Shown here piece after piece: positions 33,330 through 44,559 of a DNA stretch of 64,000 nucleotides; position 1 is the first letter of the stretch, and every line of letters starts with the position of its first letter. The notes under the pieces were generated by a model. The model was not told where the DNA came from, did not search any database, and worked only from the letters and a program-made list of their open reading frames with translations. Origin of the DNA: Lunularia cruciata (Eukaryota > Streptophyta > Marchantiopsida > Lunulariales > Lunulariaceae); assembly GCA_948567375.1 (NCBI GenBank), contig OX419759.1, positions 39,832,593 to 39,896,592 on the forward strand, written 5' to 3'. Position numbers and translations under genes: made by a program.

Positions 33330-34195
33330 CACCTTATGATGAAGATTTGAACTCTCATCAACTATATGTGTGTGTTTGTGAGTGTGTGGAGAAATTTGAA
33401 GTGCAAGTTAATGTGCTTGTTGGATGTTGGATTCCATAGCATTGATCTTTATTCTATGTGTTTGATCCTGAGTGAAGTGCATTCAAAGCAATGCCTTGAC
33501 AGATCTATGAGCCGGCTTGTCTCTCATTCAAGATGAACCTCTAATGGCTATTATGGTAGCGCACCATGGACTAAGAAGGCAAGGAATTCCAACTCCATCG
33601 TACTCCTCCAAGGCTAACACTCCAAGACTCAAGAAATTGCTCACTAGAGAACTCAATGAGAGAGAGATAGTTGCAAATGAAAGGATGATGAGTATTTCCT
33701 CACCCCTTGTTTATATACTTGTGAAATAGTTATGCACCAAAGTTACTAATTACTAGAGTAACTCAAGTTACTAGGCTTAAAGTCAAGTAAAGTCAAAAAG
33801 TAGAAAGGAATATCCAATCACATGGGCATATTCTACTACCATGTGATCTTATCTTGACCCAACCACTAAGTCAAGGATTCCTTCACATGGGCTATCCTTG
33901 GACTATAGAAAAATCCAAAACAAAAAGGCTTGCGGGCCCAAGAGTTCTCAACTCTTTCCTCAAAGCCAAACACCTAAGAATAATATCACATCAACACACT
34001 AGAATCCAAAATAGTGGTGCTCATCTTTTCCACTCCTCTAACATAAGGTCCCCTCTATCTTAGCAATGACTAACTCTAGCTAATCATGACTAATGTAGAA
34101 CTATCCTTTATCTTTATATAAATAATATCTCTCAAGTACTTGTAATACCAAGCTAAATATCACAATACCACACACATGCACAAATGGGTGTTACA
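33330..34195. repeat. Duplicate of 25876-26743 (array end, C LTR piece, B LTR)
   Basis: Reproduces the last ~28 bp of the 180-bp array, the C LTR piece and a full B LTR at near identity. It shares with 26054-26743 marker bases (CGGCTTG, CATCGTAC, AGAAATTG) that the B 5' LTR lacks. Confidence 0.88.
33506..34195 (-). repeat. Solo B LTR in C's 5' LTR
   Basis: A 690-bp LTR flanked on the left by AGATC and on the right by GATCT, giving a GATC(T) target repeat. The uninterrupted target is visible in C's 3' LTR near 44151 (GACAAATCTGAG). The right part of the C LTR follows directly. Confidence 0.88.
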
Positions 34196-34616
34196 GATCT
34201 GAGAGGAATTGTAGTGTTGGTAGTATTCTTCATTTGTGAGTGCAGCGCAAAGTTGATGTGAAGCAATTTCAATCGAGGAAGTTGTGCCTTCAGTGGAGGA
34301 GTAGAACACAATTCTGAGGCGAAGTTGTTTTGTAGTGAAGTGCCATTTTTGGGAGAGCTTGAATCATCACAATCAAGATTGTTTGGAAAGATTTGATGGA
34401 GTTGCAATTAAAGAGTGTAATTCATGACAAGACTGCGAATCAATGCTTGTTACTCTCTTTTGGGTGTGGTTTCTACCTAAGAGATTAAAGATGCAACCAA
34501 GAAGAACTACATTGTGACCTTTGACTTTGTATTTGGACATTTCTGACTCATATCTCTATGGGAACAAACTTTACTTACCTAATTACCGCAAAAGTGATAT
34601 TTGTCGGGTTGTCATA
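34196..34616 (+). repeat. C 5' LTR, right part
   Basis: Matches the end of C's 3' LTR (about 44150-44559), through GATTGTTTGGAAAGATTTGATG, in two parts, to GATATTTGTCGGGTTGTCATA. Confidence 0.85.
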
Positions 34617-34623
34617 TGATTTT

Positions 34624-34639
34624 TGGCACCGCTACCACA
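34624..34639 (+). other. C primer-binding site
   Basis: TTTTTGGCACCGCTACCACA follows the LTR end within a few bases and resembles the TGGCGCCGCTGCCG type of tRNA primer site. Confidence 0.6.
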
Positions 34640-34752
34640 GATACAAATCTCAGAAGTGGAAGAATACGAAGCCAAATTTGAAATTGGGTATCAAAGCAAT
34701 ATGAATGTATGCATCAAGAGAACAATGGAAAGAGAGAGTTTGAAGACAAGCG

Positions 34753-36610
34753 TTGCATCATGAAGAAGACAAACATCTAAAGATCCAAGCCACTTTTGAC
34801 AAAACCAAACAAGAGGTGTTGGACTTTCAACTCCTTCACAAAGTGCAAGAAGCCCTACAAGAACTTGACCAAAAGAAACGTGAAAGCGGTTGGCAAGGCT
34901 ACTTTGCATCCCCATCTTCCAAAAAGAAGAAAGACTCAAGCCGCCAGACATATTCACTACGGCCCAATACACCAACTTCCACTAAGTTGTAAAGGAAGTT
35001 GCATCTCTAAAGAACTTTGTTCAAGAAAAGACAGCAAGGACATTGACGGAAGAAGAGTGTCAACATCTTCTAAGAATGATTCCTCAATTGTCTTGAAGGA
35101 ATTTTGAAGAACACATCGAAGGTGTTGAGCCTGATTCTTCTACTTGGGTTGAAGTCAACACCCTCAAAGAAGAAATTGTTGAAGAAGACCCTACCTTGAA
35201 CTTGACAAATTGGAACCCCTAGGCTGTCAACACGGCGTCAATACTAGCCAGCTCCTTGGTTCCGTTGAGTTCAAACTTACTCCAGCTGATTCCATCAAAT
35301 CAAATGATGACTTTGTTGCCTGTCACCCAACATGCCTATCAAAAGTACAAGGGGATAGAACAAGACAAAGACCCCAATGAATTCATCAAAGAACTCAAAG
35401 TCATCTCCTTTGCTAACAAGGAGCATGACTTGGCGGATCGACTGCAAATTTCCCCAAGTCTGCTCCAAAAGAAAGCTCGGAGCTTGTACACCCATGTAAC
35501 TCAAAATGGGTTTGTATCGGCAGACAGGGCGGACTTGAGAAATAATTTCCTAGAACAATTCCAAGAAGTTGATTATGACACGAGTGTCTTTGCGGCACTC
35601 AACAATTTAGACCAAGGCAAGAAGGAGAAGTTGAGTGACTACTCTGAGAGGTTCATGGTGCTCTTGAACCGAGTCCCAAAGCAATCGGGTGTGGTGGGTT
35701 ACTTTGATGCCCAAGCCATTACTTGGTTCCTAGGAGGACTTTCACCAAAGATTTGGATCTTTGCAAGGGAGAGGAATGTAACTTCCCTTGACAAGGTACT
35801 CAAACATATTGCCCACTATGAGGCAGCTCACTCTCATTCTGCCGGCAATCAAAGGAACCGGGATAAGAAAGGCAAGAAGCCCAGAAGGAGAGCTTCTTGC
35901 AATGCATTCCCTTCTTTGGAAGAATCCTCCACGTCTTCAAGCTCTTCTTCAGAATCAAAGCCAAGATGAGTATGAAGACGTGGAGGTAAGAAACCAATGA
36001 CTCCTCCAACAAAGAGTGTACATAAGGCTGATACTAAGCTGGACGCCTTTATCAAGGATTTTTCAGATTTTAAGATCCAGATGATTGGGGCTAAGGACAG
36101 AAGGAAGCCCCCAACATTTGGCAGATCCAATGTATGGTGCACCGCATGTGGCAAGTCAGGCCATGCAAACACGGAATGAAATACTTGTAATGCATTCCCG
36201 GTGTAGCAGATTGATTGGGTTCCAGGATAGAACCAAGAAGAGGAAGAAGAGGCAGTGTACCAAACACAAGGGGTACAGCTTTAGGCAAGCACATTGTATC
36301 AAGGTCCAAGGTACGGACCAAGGGAATATAACACCAATGCTCTTCCACGAAGACCACCAATGAGCAACCAAAATTGACCTCAGAATGTTGGACTCGGGGC
36401 GTGTTACAATTGTGGCTTGATGGGACATTGGTCTCCAAACTATCCAGAGCCAAGAAGGCAGATTAGGTATGCTCCCCTGAGTGGAAATTGCAAAGGATCG
36501 GGTCATTTGGGCAACCAATGCTCTCACCTACCAAACCCAAAGCCGCTTGTAAAGTATGTACAGCCTCGGCTGAGCGTGCAACGCTTCAGGAAAAGGGTGA
36601 TACCATTGTA
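34753..36610 (+). pseudogene. gag: C gag region
   Basis: 34753-34992 is a Lys/Gln-rich segment. 35256-35969, 237 residues open, is a capsid-like helical domain (DPNEFIKELKVISFANKEHD, ITWFLGGLSPKIW) ending in a basic and Ser-rich tail. Zinc-knuckle-like motifs follow: WCTACGKSGHANTE at about 36138-36180, a C-Y-N-C-G...G-H-W segment near 36405-36450 and C-K-G-S-G-H-L near 36488-36520. Broken copy. Confidence 0.75.
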
Positions 36611-37814
36611 AATTGTATAACCCTTGAGGAGGAGAGACCTCAAGAAGGGAGTCCGGCCTCGGAAGGAGAATGGCCAAACCTTGAAATTTTGAAGGTTGAG
36701 ACACGTCCAAGTAAGAAGAAGCATGATCCCAAAGAGCTGAGTATGACCTTGTCGTCTTCCAAAAAGGCAAAGAGATTGCACCCAAAGGCAATCCTTTTTG
36801 CCAAGGAGGAAAAGATCCTTGCTAAAGCCAAAGCTAAGGCCTTGCAAAAAGAACTCAAGGAAGTGATACTCAAAACTCGGGAAATGAGTTTGGAGGAGGA
36901 GACAAAGACAAAGCCTCCACTTTTTCCGGTGGACATCCAACCCAAAGTAAAGGGTCTGATCCAAGCCGAGGTGGGCCAACCCGAGGAACCTCAGGTCAAG
37001 ACCACTAGCAATCCCGTCACCATTCTAAAGCATCCTAAAGTCAAAATTGAACATGGGAGACTTCGGATCCGAAGCCAAAGGCGAAGACGGTCAAATTGGG
37101 AGGAGTACCTCAATATGACATTGTAGTGGATTTGGCAGCCACAAATGCAATGTCACATTTAAGCAATTGTGGGAGGACAACAAGTTATACAAGAGGCAGC
37201 TGAATTTGGCCCTAAAGAAAGTAAGGTCAATGTTAAAGAAAGACCTGCCCGCTATATACCGTATTGAGCAAGAAGATCTGGGATCTCTTGAGGTCAACGT
37301 AGAGATTGCAGGGTGCATGATCACATTGATACCCATTGATTCAGGTTCCAGTGTGAATGTCATGACCAAAGATATTGCAAATTGACTGGGGTATCATATG
37401 TTTGAGCCAACACCCCGAGTCTTGAAATTTGCAGACCAAACCAGGAGACGGCCCTTGGGCATGCTGTCAAATATTACCACAATCATTGGAGGGGTGCCCT
37501 TCAAGTTGAACTACATTGTGTTGCGACCAGTGACCAAGACTGGTCACCCTTTGTTGATCGGAAGACCCTGGTTGTATAGTGCCCAAGTTGTGGTAGATTG
37601 GCACCAGCATAAGCTACGGTTCAAGGACATTTTGTCTGAAGATCAAAAGCTAGTGACTATGAGTTGGACAAAGGTTCCTCCTCTTGGGGAAACTAGTTCG
37701 TTAGAAGATGAGGACAAATCCAAAGATTCATCATCTTTGTCCTTAGATGAATCCAAAGATGAAGTCCAAGTCAATTTCTTGGAATGCTACGAGGTGGATG
37801 TATCCACCTCGTAG
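36611..37814 (+). pseudogene. C Lys/Glu-rich linker and aspartic protease
   Basis: 36488-37126 is a highly charged linker without a known domain. The frame 37167-37385 includes LIPIDSGSSVNVMTKDIAN, the retropepsin D-S-G-S motif, and 37398-37814 includes KTGHPLLIGRPWLYSAQV, the matching C-terminal strand. Confidence 0.8.
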
Positions 37815-38283
37815 CATGAAGATCCATATGACCTCGCCTCGGATGAATGTGACTTGGAGGAAGGAGGTTTGATGACAACTTGCCTTGGGTTTAGCCGAGT
37901 AAGCCACGTTGAAGGAGTCATCAACCCCGATGACTGTCAAGATGTTATCTTGACTGAAGGGAAAATTTTAAAATTTTCAAAGACAGTCACTTTAGAGGAG
38001 TTGGCAGGATACACTGCCTGTTTATAGAATTCCATGATGTATTTGCTTGGTCTATTGATCAAATGCCGGGTATTCCACAAGAATTTGGAGAACACCAGAT
38101 TGATTTGGTTTAAGGTGTAGTTCCGGTTTGGCAGAGACAATACCATTTGAACCCGAAGTACTCCCTTTTGGTGAAAGATGAAATTGAAAAGTACTTAGGG
38201 GCCAAATCATCTTCACTATCTTAAGTAGTGAGTGGGTCTCTCCCATTGTCATTGTACCAAAGAAGAAAATAGGGAAGATCTGA
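37815..38283. other. C linker before RT
   Basis: Within the C element between protease and RT. It carries a degraded N-terminal RT segment but no long frame. Confidence 0.5.
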
Positions 38284-39433
38284 GTGTGCCAAGACTTCCG
38301 CAAATTGAATGCAGTCACAAGGAAGGATCATCATCCCTTGCCTTTTCCCAATACCATTTTGGACCAAGTAGCCGATCATCCTTGTTATAGTTTTCTCAAT
38401 GGATTTTTAGGATACAATCAAGTATCCATCCAAGAAGAGGACAAGGATAAAACCACATTCATGACCAATTGGGGCACTTTTGCTTACAATCAAATGCCCT
38501 TTGGATTGTGTAATATTCCTGCTCCTTTCCAGCAGATGATGAATTCAATCTTCAAGGATTTCTTGCTTAAATTTGTGGAGGTTTTTGTTGATGATTTTTT
38601 TGTGTTTGGGCAAAGAGATATACATTTGGATTACCTTTGCCAAACTTTTGAAAGATGTCATTTTACCGGTTTGTCATTACTCTCGGAGAAATGTTTCTTC
38701 ACTATGAAGGAAGGAATTCTTTTGGTGCATCGGGTGTCAAGCCAAGGTATTGAAGTTGATGTCAAGAAGGTCAAAGTGATCTCAGCTTTGGAATCCCCGA
38801 AGAACATCTAGGAGCTGAGAGCCTTCTTGGGACATGTCAAATACTACAGACGCTTTGTTTTGAACTATGTGGTGCTTGTTGCACCCCTTACAAAGCTTTT
38901 GATGAAATCCAAAGACTACTTGTGGGAAGCAGATCAAGAAGAAGCTTTCCAAGTGTTGAAGAAGAAAATGGTTGAAGCACCAGTTATGAGGGAATTGGGA
39001 TGTCCCTTTTTGTGTATATGTGGACACTTTGTCCATGGCAATCGGAGTTGTCTTAAGTCAGAAGGACAAGAAGAAGAAGGACTACCCGGTGTATTATGCC
39101 AACTGGCAACTTTTAGTTTTTGAAAAGAACTATTTAACGACTAAAAGAGAAGCACTCGGAATGGTGTATGCCTACAAGAAATTTTGCCACTACCTATTGG
39201 GATACGAGTTTGTCTTCTATGTTGACCATTACGCATTGCAACATTTGGTCAAGAAGGCAGATTTGTCTGGGCAAATTGCAAGCTGGATCTTGTTGTTACA
39301 AGAATTCACATATATGGTACAAGTATGGAAGGAGCTTTGCATTCAAATGCGGACTTCCTGTCCAGGTTACAAACTCAAGATTGAGAGTGGGAAATTGACG
39401 ATTGGTTCTCTGATGAAGAGTTATATCAATTAA
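38284..39433 (+). pseudogene. pol: C reverse transcriptase and RNase H
   Basis: 38284-38811 contains RKLNAVTRKDHHPLPFP, MPFGLCNIPAPFQQMMN and the Y/F-V-D-D box as VFVDDFFVFG. 38827-39123 begins the connection (GHVKYYRRFVLNYV). 39020-39433 includes YLTTKREALGMVYAYKKF and FVFYVDHYALQHLV of RNase H. Broken copy. Confidence 0.87.
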
Positions 39434-39537
39434 TAGCAATGTGAAGTACGAGGTATGCAGCAAAATATCATTATCTGCATACTCTCTATTGTCTTGAAGG
39501 GCTGGACCCAGAGCAGAGGGCAGTCTTTCTCAGGAAA

Positions 39538-40756
39538 ATGGGGCCGTATCAGCTAAAACACAACATTTTATTCAAGATGGGCAAAGATGAAGTACTTTGG
39601 CAATGCTTGGAGTCATACAAAGTTGGAGGCATAATTGAGTCTTTACACTCCAAAGCATCGGGAGAACACTATGCTCTAAAGAATATTGTAAAGAAGATTC
39701 TTTCCTCAAGGTATTGGTGGCCTACGATGTACAAAGACATGCATGCTCATATCCGAAGCTATGATGCTTGTCAGAGAACGGGGAAGCCAACGGCTACTTC
39801 TCAATGGCCTTTGAGACCAATTTTGCCATTGGCACCATTTGAGAAATGGGGAATTGATTTTGTGGGTCCCATTCAACTAGTGACCCAAGTCACAAGGAAG
39901 AGATACATTTTGGTTTGCACAAACTATGCTACCAAGATGGTCAAAGCTGAAGCAACTCGTAGAGATGATGCCAAAACTATGGTGGAATTTTTCTTTCAAA
40001 ACATCATCTCCTGAAATGGGTGTCCTCTGGAATTTGTCAGTGACCAAGGGACACATTTTTTGAACCCTATGATGGAGGCTTTAACCAAGTACTTCCAAAT
40101 TAAACATCGGAAGATGACTCCTTATAACCCAAAAGCAAATGGCTTAACGGAAAAGGCAAATGGGTTATTTTGCAAAATTTTGAATAAGGTGATTGTCAAT
40201 TATACCTATGATTGGGATACAAAATTACCAGCCGCATTATGGGCATATAGAACGACAAAAAAGATTGCAACCAAACAAAATCCATACTTCTTGACATACG
40301 GCTTGCATCCCCATACTACCAGTTGAATTTGAAGTACCAACATATTGGATTCTTTGCGAAGAACGATTGTCGGAGGAAGAAAGCCAGGATCTTCGGATCC
40401 ACAACTAATGTGGTTAGAAGAGAAAAGAGATGATGCAATGCAAACCACAAAAGAAGTACAATAGCAAAGGAAAGTCAGGCATGATAAGCATGTCAAGCCT
40501 GTGATTGTGTGCAAAGGAGATTTGGTTTTGTTATACGACAATAGCCAAATATTTTTTCCAGGCAAGTTGCATTTGAGATAGATGGGGCTTTATCGAGTTC
40601 TTCATCTTTATGAAAATGAGTCCATTCAACTTGCAGACCTGGAAGGCAATCCTTTTGCCACTCAAGTAAATGGGTGGAGAGTTTAGAGATATTGGACCAT
40701 AGACTCGGAAGTCTCTAAGACACCCAAAATCTATGTTCGTGGGGATGCTCACATTT
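39538..40756 (+). pseudogene. C integrase
   Basis: 39538-40014 has the zinc region (HSKASGEHYALKN, C-Q-R-T) and WGIDFVGPIQL with the first Asp. About 40015-40326 has FVSDQGTHFLNP and NPKANGLTEKANGLF, followed by LWAYRTTKKIATKQNP. The C-terminal part (near 40560-40720) reads like MGLYRVLHLYENESIQLADL, and there is no chromodomain. Confidence 0.85.
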
Positions 40757-40769
40757 GAGGGAGGGGGTA
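40757..40769 (+). other. C polypurine tract
   Basis: GAGGGAGGGGGTA directly before the LTR start TGTGGTAC. Confidence 0.85.
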
Positions 40770-41256
40770 TGTGGTACGCAAATTTTTAGTTTTTTTTTAA
40801 ATGTGGAAGAAGAGGTGTATAGAGAAGGAAAATTGTGCCTGTATGGCCAAAGAAGGCAAAAGAAAGTGTCCTCAAGATGAAACCCAAGGTAGCGTGGCAT
40901 TGGGTCATAAGGCAAAGTACTTGGAATTGTTTGTCAGCATACAACCCAAAGTAAGGAGTCTTTGTATCGGGGGTTTTCAACCCGGGGTGAGGACAGTGTA
41001 ACAACTTTCCTTTGGGGCGAGACATTCAAGAAGGGACCATTCAAAAATGGCGGTCATACGCATGAAGGACACTTGATAGTGATAAGAGCATGCAGGAGGT
41101 GTGATTTCTTGGTAGAAACTCAAATTGAAGAAAGACAAAGAAAGCACGACTCTATAAAAATTAGGCTAAAGACGAAGCAATGACAAGCAATTTTCCCTTG
41201 CTGTTAAGAAGTCATCATGTAGGAGATCATGGGAAGGAAGTAGAGTTTAAGACAAG

Positions 41257-41919
41257 TTGGTGTGTAGAGAAGAATTCAAGAGAGCTAATCCAGGAATCAA
41301 TAGGAAGAATAGTCCCCAACCCAGAGTGGAAGAGAGAAAGATGGGAGGAGGGAAGAAGAACTCCAAATTCATAGTGAGAAATCATGCAATTCGGAGGTTA
41401 GATGTGATGGAAAGAATTGAAGTCTTGAGCAGACTTTGGATCACATTCTTGGCGTGGAATTGGAATGTAAGCTTTCCAAGGTTCATGATTGAGATCATCG
41501 AGAGTAGATGTCTCGATGGCACCGAGGAAGAAGGGAAGAGAGGTAATCCGGCTCGCTGGATAGAGTCGGATTGGAAGTTAATACTCGGAAGAGAAGTAGG
41601 CACGGAACATGGTGCCATGTTCTTGGGGGAGGGTGAAGTAGCAAAAGAAACCCAAGAGCTGAGAGATGCTTTCTCTTTGAAGCGCACAAAGAATGGTTAC
41701 AAAGGAGAGAGTTACAAGGATCCTATCAAGCAAGGGATTGTGAGTGTTGTAATGGCAATCTTGAAGCCGGAGAGAAAAACTTATGTGATGAAGCACAAAG
41801 CGGTGTTCTTCCATAAGATGTTTGCAAGAGAGCCGATCACTAAGCAAAGTGTTTTCATGAGAGAACAAGACAGTTGGTATGGAATTTGCGGGATTAACCA
41901 CCTTTGCATTACATTGTAA
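41257..41919 (+). CDS. LTR-embedded ORF, N-terminal domain, unknown function
   Basis: 220 residues open. Phrases MGGGKKNSKFIVRNHAIRRL, RIEVLSRLWITFLAWNW and SYKDPIKQGIVSVVMAILKP recur in the E1 solo LTR (frames 51190-50780 and 50903-49767, minus). I recognise no known domain. The conservation between two LTR copies suggests a real accessory gene of the family. Because it lies in the LTR, the two ends of a full element would each carry it, a situation comparable to the sag gene of MMTV. Confidence 0.55.
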   Translation: MVCREEFKRANPGINRKNSPQPRVEERKMGGGKKNSKFIVRNHAIRRLDVMERIEVLSRLWITFLAWNWNVSFPRFMIEIIESRCLDGTEEEGKRGNPARWIESDWKLILGREVGTEHGAMFLGEGEVAKETQELRDAFSLKRTKNGYKGESYKDPIKQGIVSVVMAILKPERKTYVMKHKAVFFHKMFAREPITKQSVFMREQDSWYGICGINHLCITL

Positions 41920-42191
41920 CATTTGCAGCTCATTTCTATCTGGGCTTGAACTTGCTCAATGCAGCGGAGCGCAATAGGATGGTGTCGCATTTCCATCCTG
42001 ACTTAAGAAAGGATGTTGATGCGGAGGAGCAACAATACATTCTTCAAATCAGGAGTAGCAATGAGTACTACGCATAGACAAGGAAGAGTGTGCAATTGAA
42101 CATAAATACTCTGAAGTCAAAGACAAGGAGTTGACAAGGAGAAGGAGAAGATGTCAATAAAGTAAGACCTTGGAAGGCTAGAAGAGTAAAC

Positions 42192-42905
42192 TTGAGGAAA
42201 GGTATGGTGGTAATTGCATTGCCAAAGGAAGAATTGGAAGGCAAAGCTAAGTGCAAGTCCAAAGACTCGGAAAGAGATGAAGAACCCGAGCTCACACTGC
42301 AAAGTGGAGACACGAGTAGTGATAGCAATGATGGAAGGGAGATGACATTGGTACCCAAGGAAGAGAAAGCCACGATGGAGATAGAGGAGAAAGGTAACTT
42401 GAAGTTGGAAGACAAAGTGCCAAAGCAAGAAGAAAGGAAAGTTACCATTCAACAAGGAGATTGTTCCAAGCGGAAGGCAAAGTGTGGAGCGGGGCCGAGT
42501 AAGGTAAGAGAAGAGGAGGATGAAAGTTTGGGGAGTGAAGCATCCATTCTTATATGGCGACTGTGGCTCAGAAGGCGAGTGTTGAGTGAAGAAGAGGTGT
42601 AGAAGGAGATCACTCCGCAACTTGAGGTAACTCCAAGTGAAGAAGTGGAATACCTGTGGGAGGTTGTGTGCCCATTATTAGTAAAGTTAGAGCACAAGAA
42701 GAAGGAGATGCAGTCAAAGTGTCTGGAGGTGAAGACTATATTACAGGTGTTAGCACGATTAGAAGAAGAGAACTCAAAGTTGAAGAAGAGTATAATCCAA
42801 GGTGAGGAGGAAAGGGAAGTACTACGAGTAGATGCAGTAGTGCAAAATCAAGTGCTTGAGAATTTGAGGAGAGAAGCAAGGAATGAGGAGAAACTAATAG
42901 AGTAG
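42192..42905 (+). pseudogene. LTR-embedded ORF, acidic middle part
   Basis: Frames 42192-42602 and 42645-42905 are charged, with EPELTLQSGDTSSDSND and CSKRKAKCGAGPSKVREEED, which recur nearly unchanged in E1 (EPELTLQSGDTSSDNKGG, CSRRKAKCEAGPSKAKED). The second frame begins a predicted coiled coil. Confidence 0.55.
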
Positions 42906-43226
42906 AATGTCATAGCAAAGGAGAGACAAATTGTTGAATATGAAATCTTGAAGCAACAATTGGCTGATTTGAGACTAGAAATTATCTATACTATGGCAAG
43001 AGTAGGAGAGAAAGAACAAGAGCTTGATAGAGTGATGGAGTGATGGAGAATGTAGAGGAGAAGAAGTAGATGTGGCAACAAGAGTTGACAGTGAGGTATA
43101 GAGAGGAAGAAAGGTTAAGAGAATTACTTTGCAATTAGGAGGAAAAGATTGTGCAGAAAGAGAAGGAGAAGGAAGCTGTGAAAGCCAAGTTCAAAGCTGA
43201 ATTGGCAACATACAAAGAAGATTGGC

Positions 43227-43775
43227 TTGCAGATCAAGAACGGGAGAGGAACTAAGATTAGAGCCATTAAAGGAGATTGTGATCAAGATGAATGCGTGCT
43301 GAGTACAAAGGCAAGTGTGTGCATTGACGAGACAAGGCTGCACGAGTTGAAGTTGTTGGTGCAGGAGACGAGGAGGAAAAATGCAAAGGACAAAGATTTG
43401 AATGCTTTACTAATCAATCTAAGACCTCATGTAGATAGAAAGATATTGGAAGTAGAAGACAATATCACAATTAGATTAGACTTAGTCAAATTAGAGAAAG
43501 ATAAACTTTGGAAGGATGTCAGAGCAAAACCTGAAGTAGATGAAGTAGGAGTACAAATGTCTTTGGAGTTACCCTTGGAAACATTAGAGAAGAGTGGGTC
43601 AAGAGATAAGGAGTCAGATAGATTACCCACTAGTGGAATTTCAGATCAGGAAAGAGAACTGTTAGATTTGGTAGAGGAATTAGGAGTTGTGAAACCCAAG
43701 GATAGAATACTGAGTGAAGTTACTTTGGGATCAGGATTGGAAGCCAAGGAAGAAGTAGACATCAGATTGGATTAG
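43227..43775 (+). CDS. LTR-embedded ORF, C-terminal coiled-coil domain
   Basis: 182 residues open, with TRLHELKLLVQETRRKNAKD, LRPHVDRKILEVEDNI and DKLWKDVRAKPEVDEVGVQM, and an end SGLEAKEEVDIRLD. The E1 copy 49516-48563 (317 residues) and the E2 copy 47319-47005 carry the same end. No enzyme motif is seen. Confidence 0.6.
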   Translation: MQIKNGRGTKIRAIKGDCDQDECVLSTKASVCIDETRLHELKLLVQETRRKNAKDKDLNALLINLRPHVDRKILEVEDNITIRLDLVKLEKDKLWKDVRAKPEVDEVGVQMSLELPLETLEKSGSRDKESDRLPTSGISDQERELLDLVEELGVVKPKDRILSEVTLGSGLEAKEEVDIRLD

Positions 43776-44559
43776 AAACAGTTTTGAGATTTGAAGAGGC
43801 AGATATGAAGAGGTGCATTGTCATTTTGGATCTGCAAGTTTGTAGAGTTGTTAGGAAACGGTATTTTTGTTAGAACTATCGATTGCTTCACTATTTAAGA
43901 GTGGCATTCACAAGATATTGTTGTTCAGTGCTCATAATTTCTGAGAATAGATAAAGCAAATTGTTATGAAGCAGTGCTTGTTGCTTGAGCTTGATTTCGA
44001 GTATCAACTCTATGTGTGTGTTTGTGAGTGTGTGGAGAAATTTGAAGTGCAAGTCAATGTGCTTTTTGGATGTTAGATTCTGCCGCATTGATCTTTATTT
44101 TGTGTGTTTGATCTTGAGTGAAGTGCAATCAAAGCAATGCTTTGACAAATCTGAGAAGAATTGTAGTGTTGGTAGTATTTTGAATTTCTGAATGTAGCAC
44201 GAAGTTGATGTGAAGCAATTTTGATTGAGGAAGTTGTGCCTTTAGTGGAATGCAATTCTGAGGCAAAGTAAATTTGCAATGAAGTGTTGTTTTTAGGAAA
44301 GCTTGAATCATCAGAATCAAGATTGTTTGGAAAGATTTGATGGAGTTGTGATTAAGAGTGTAATTTGTGACGAGACTATGAATTAGTGCTTGTTACTCTC
44401 TTCTGGGTGTGGTTTCTACCTGAGAGATTAAAGATGCAACCAAGAAGAACTACATTGTGACCTTTGACTTTGTATTTGGACATTTCTGACTCATATCTTT
44501 GCAAGAATAAACTTTACTTACCTAATTATTGCAAAAGTGATATTTGTCGGGTTGTTACA

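Larger units (their letters stand above)
25904..44559 (+). mobile_element. C: Ty3/Gypsy retrotransposon with ~3.8-kb coding LTRs
   Basis: Pieces: 5' LTR remnant 25904-26053 (repeated at about 33356-33505) and 34196-34616; primer site 34624-34639; gag and pol 34753-40760; polypurine tract; 3' LTR 40770-44559. It is inserted in A2 gag: A2 sequence resumes at 44560 with ACTACCAAGGAGTGCG. B sits in its 5' LTR. RT and integrase are of the non-chromovirus plant type with no chromodomain. Broken copy, on the order of ten or more lesions; the left end is truncated. Confidence 0.8.
40770..44559 (+). repeat. C 3' LTR, 3.79 kb, containing coding sequence
   Basis: Begins TGTGGTACGCAAATTTTT after the polypurine tract and ends GGGTTGTTACA at the return of A2 sequence. 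The independent solo copy E1 (about 3775 bp without its own insertion) has the same ends and content, so the whole segment is one LTR. It holds at least three sense-strand coding blocks (41257-43775). Confidence 0.85.

Noticed and set aside
35295-37369. Several minus-strand frames within C
   Set aside because: Antisense shadows of C gag and linker; no domain motifs.
40770-44559. Reading this segment as internal 3' coding region of C, not as an LTR
   Set aside because: It starts right after the polypurine tract, and E1 is a free-standing unit with the same ends and a target duplication, so LTR is the simpler reading.
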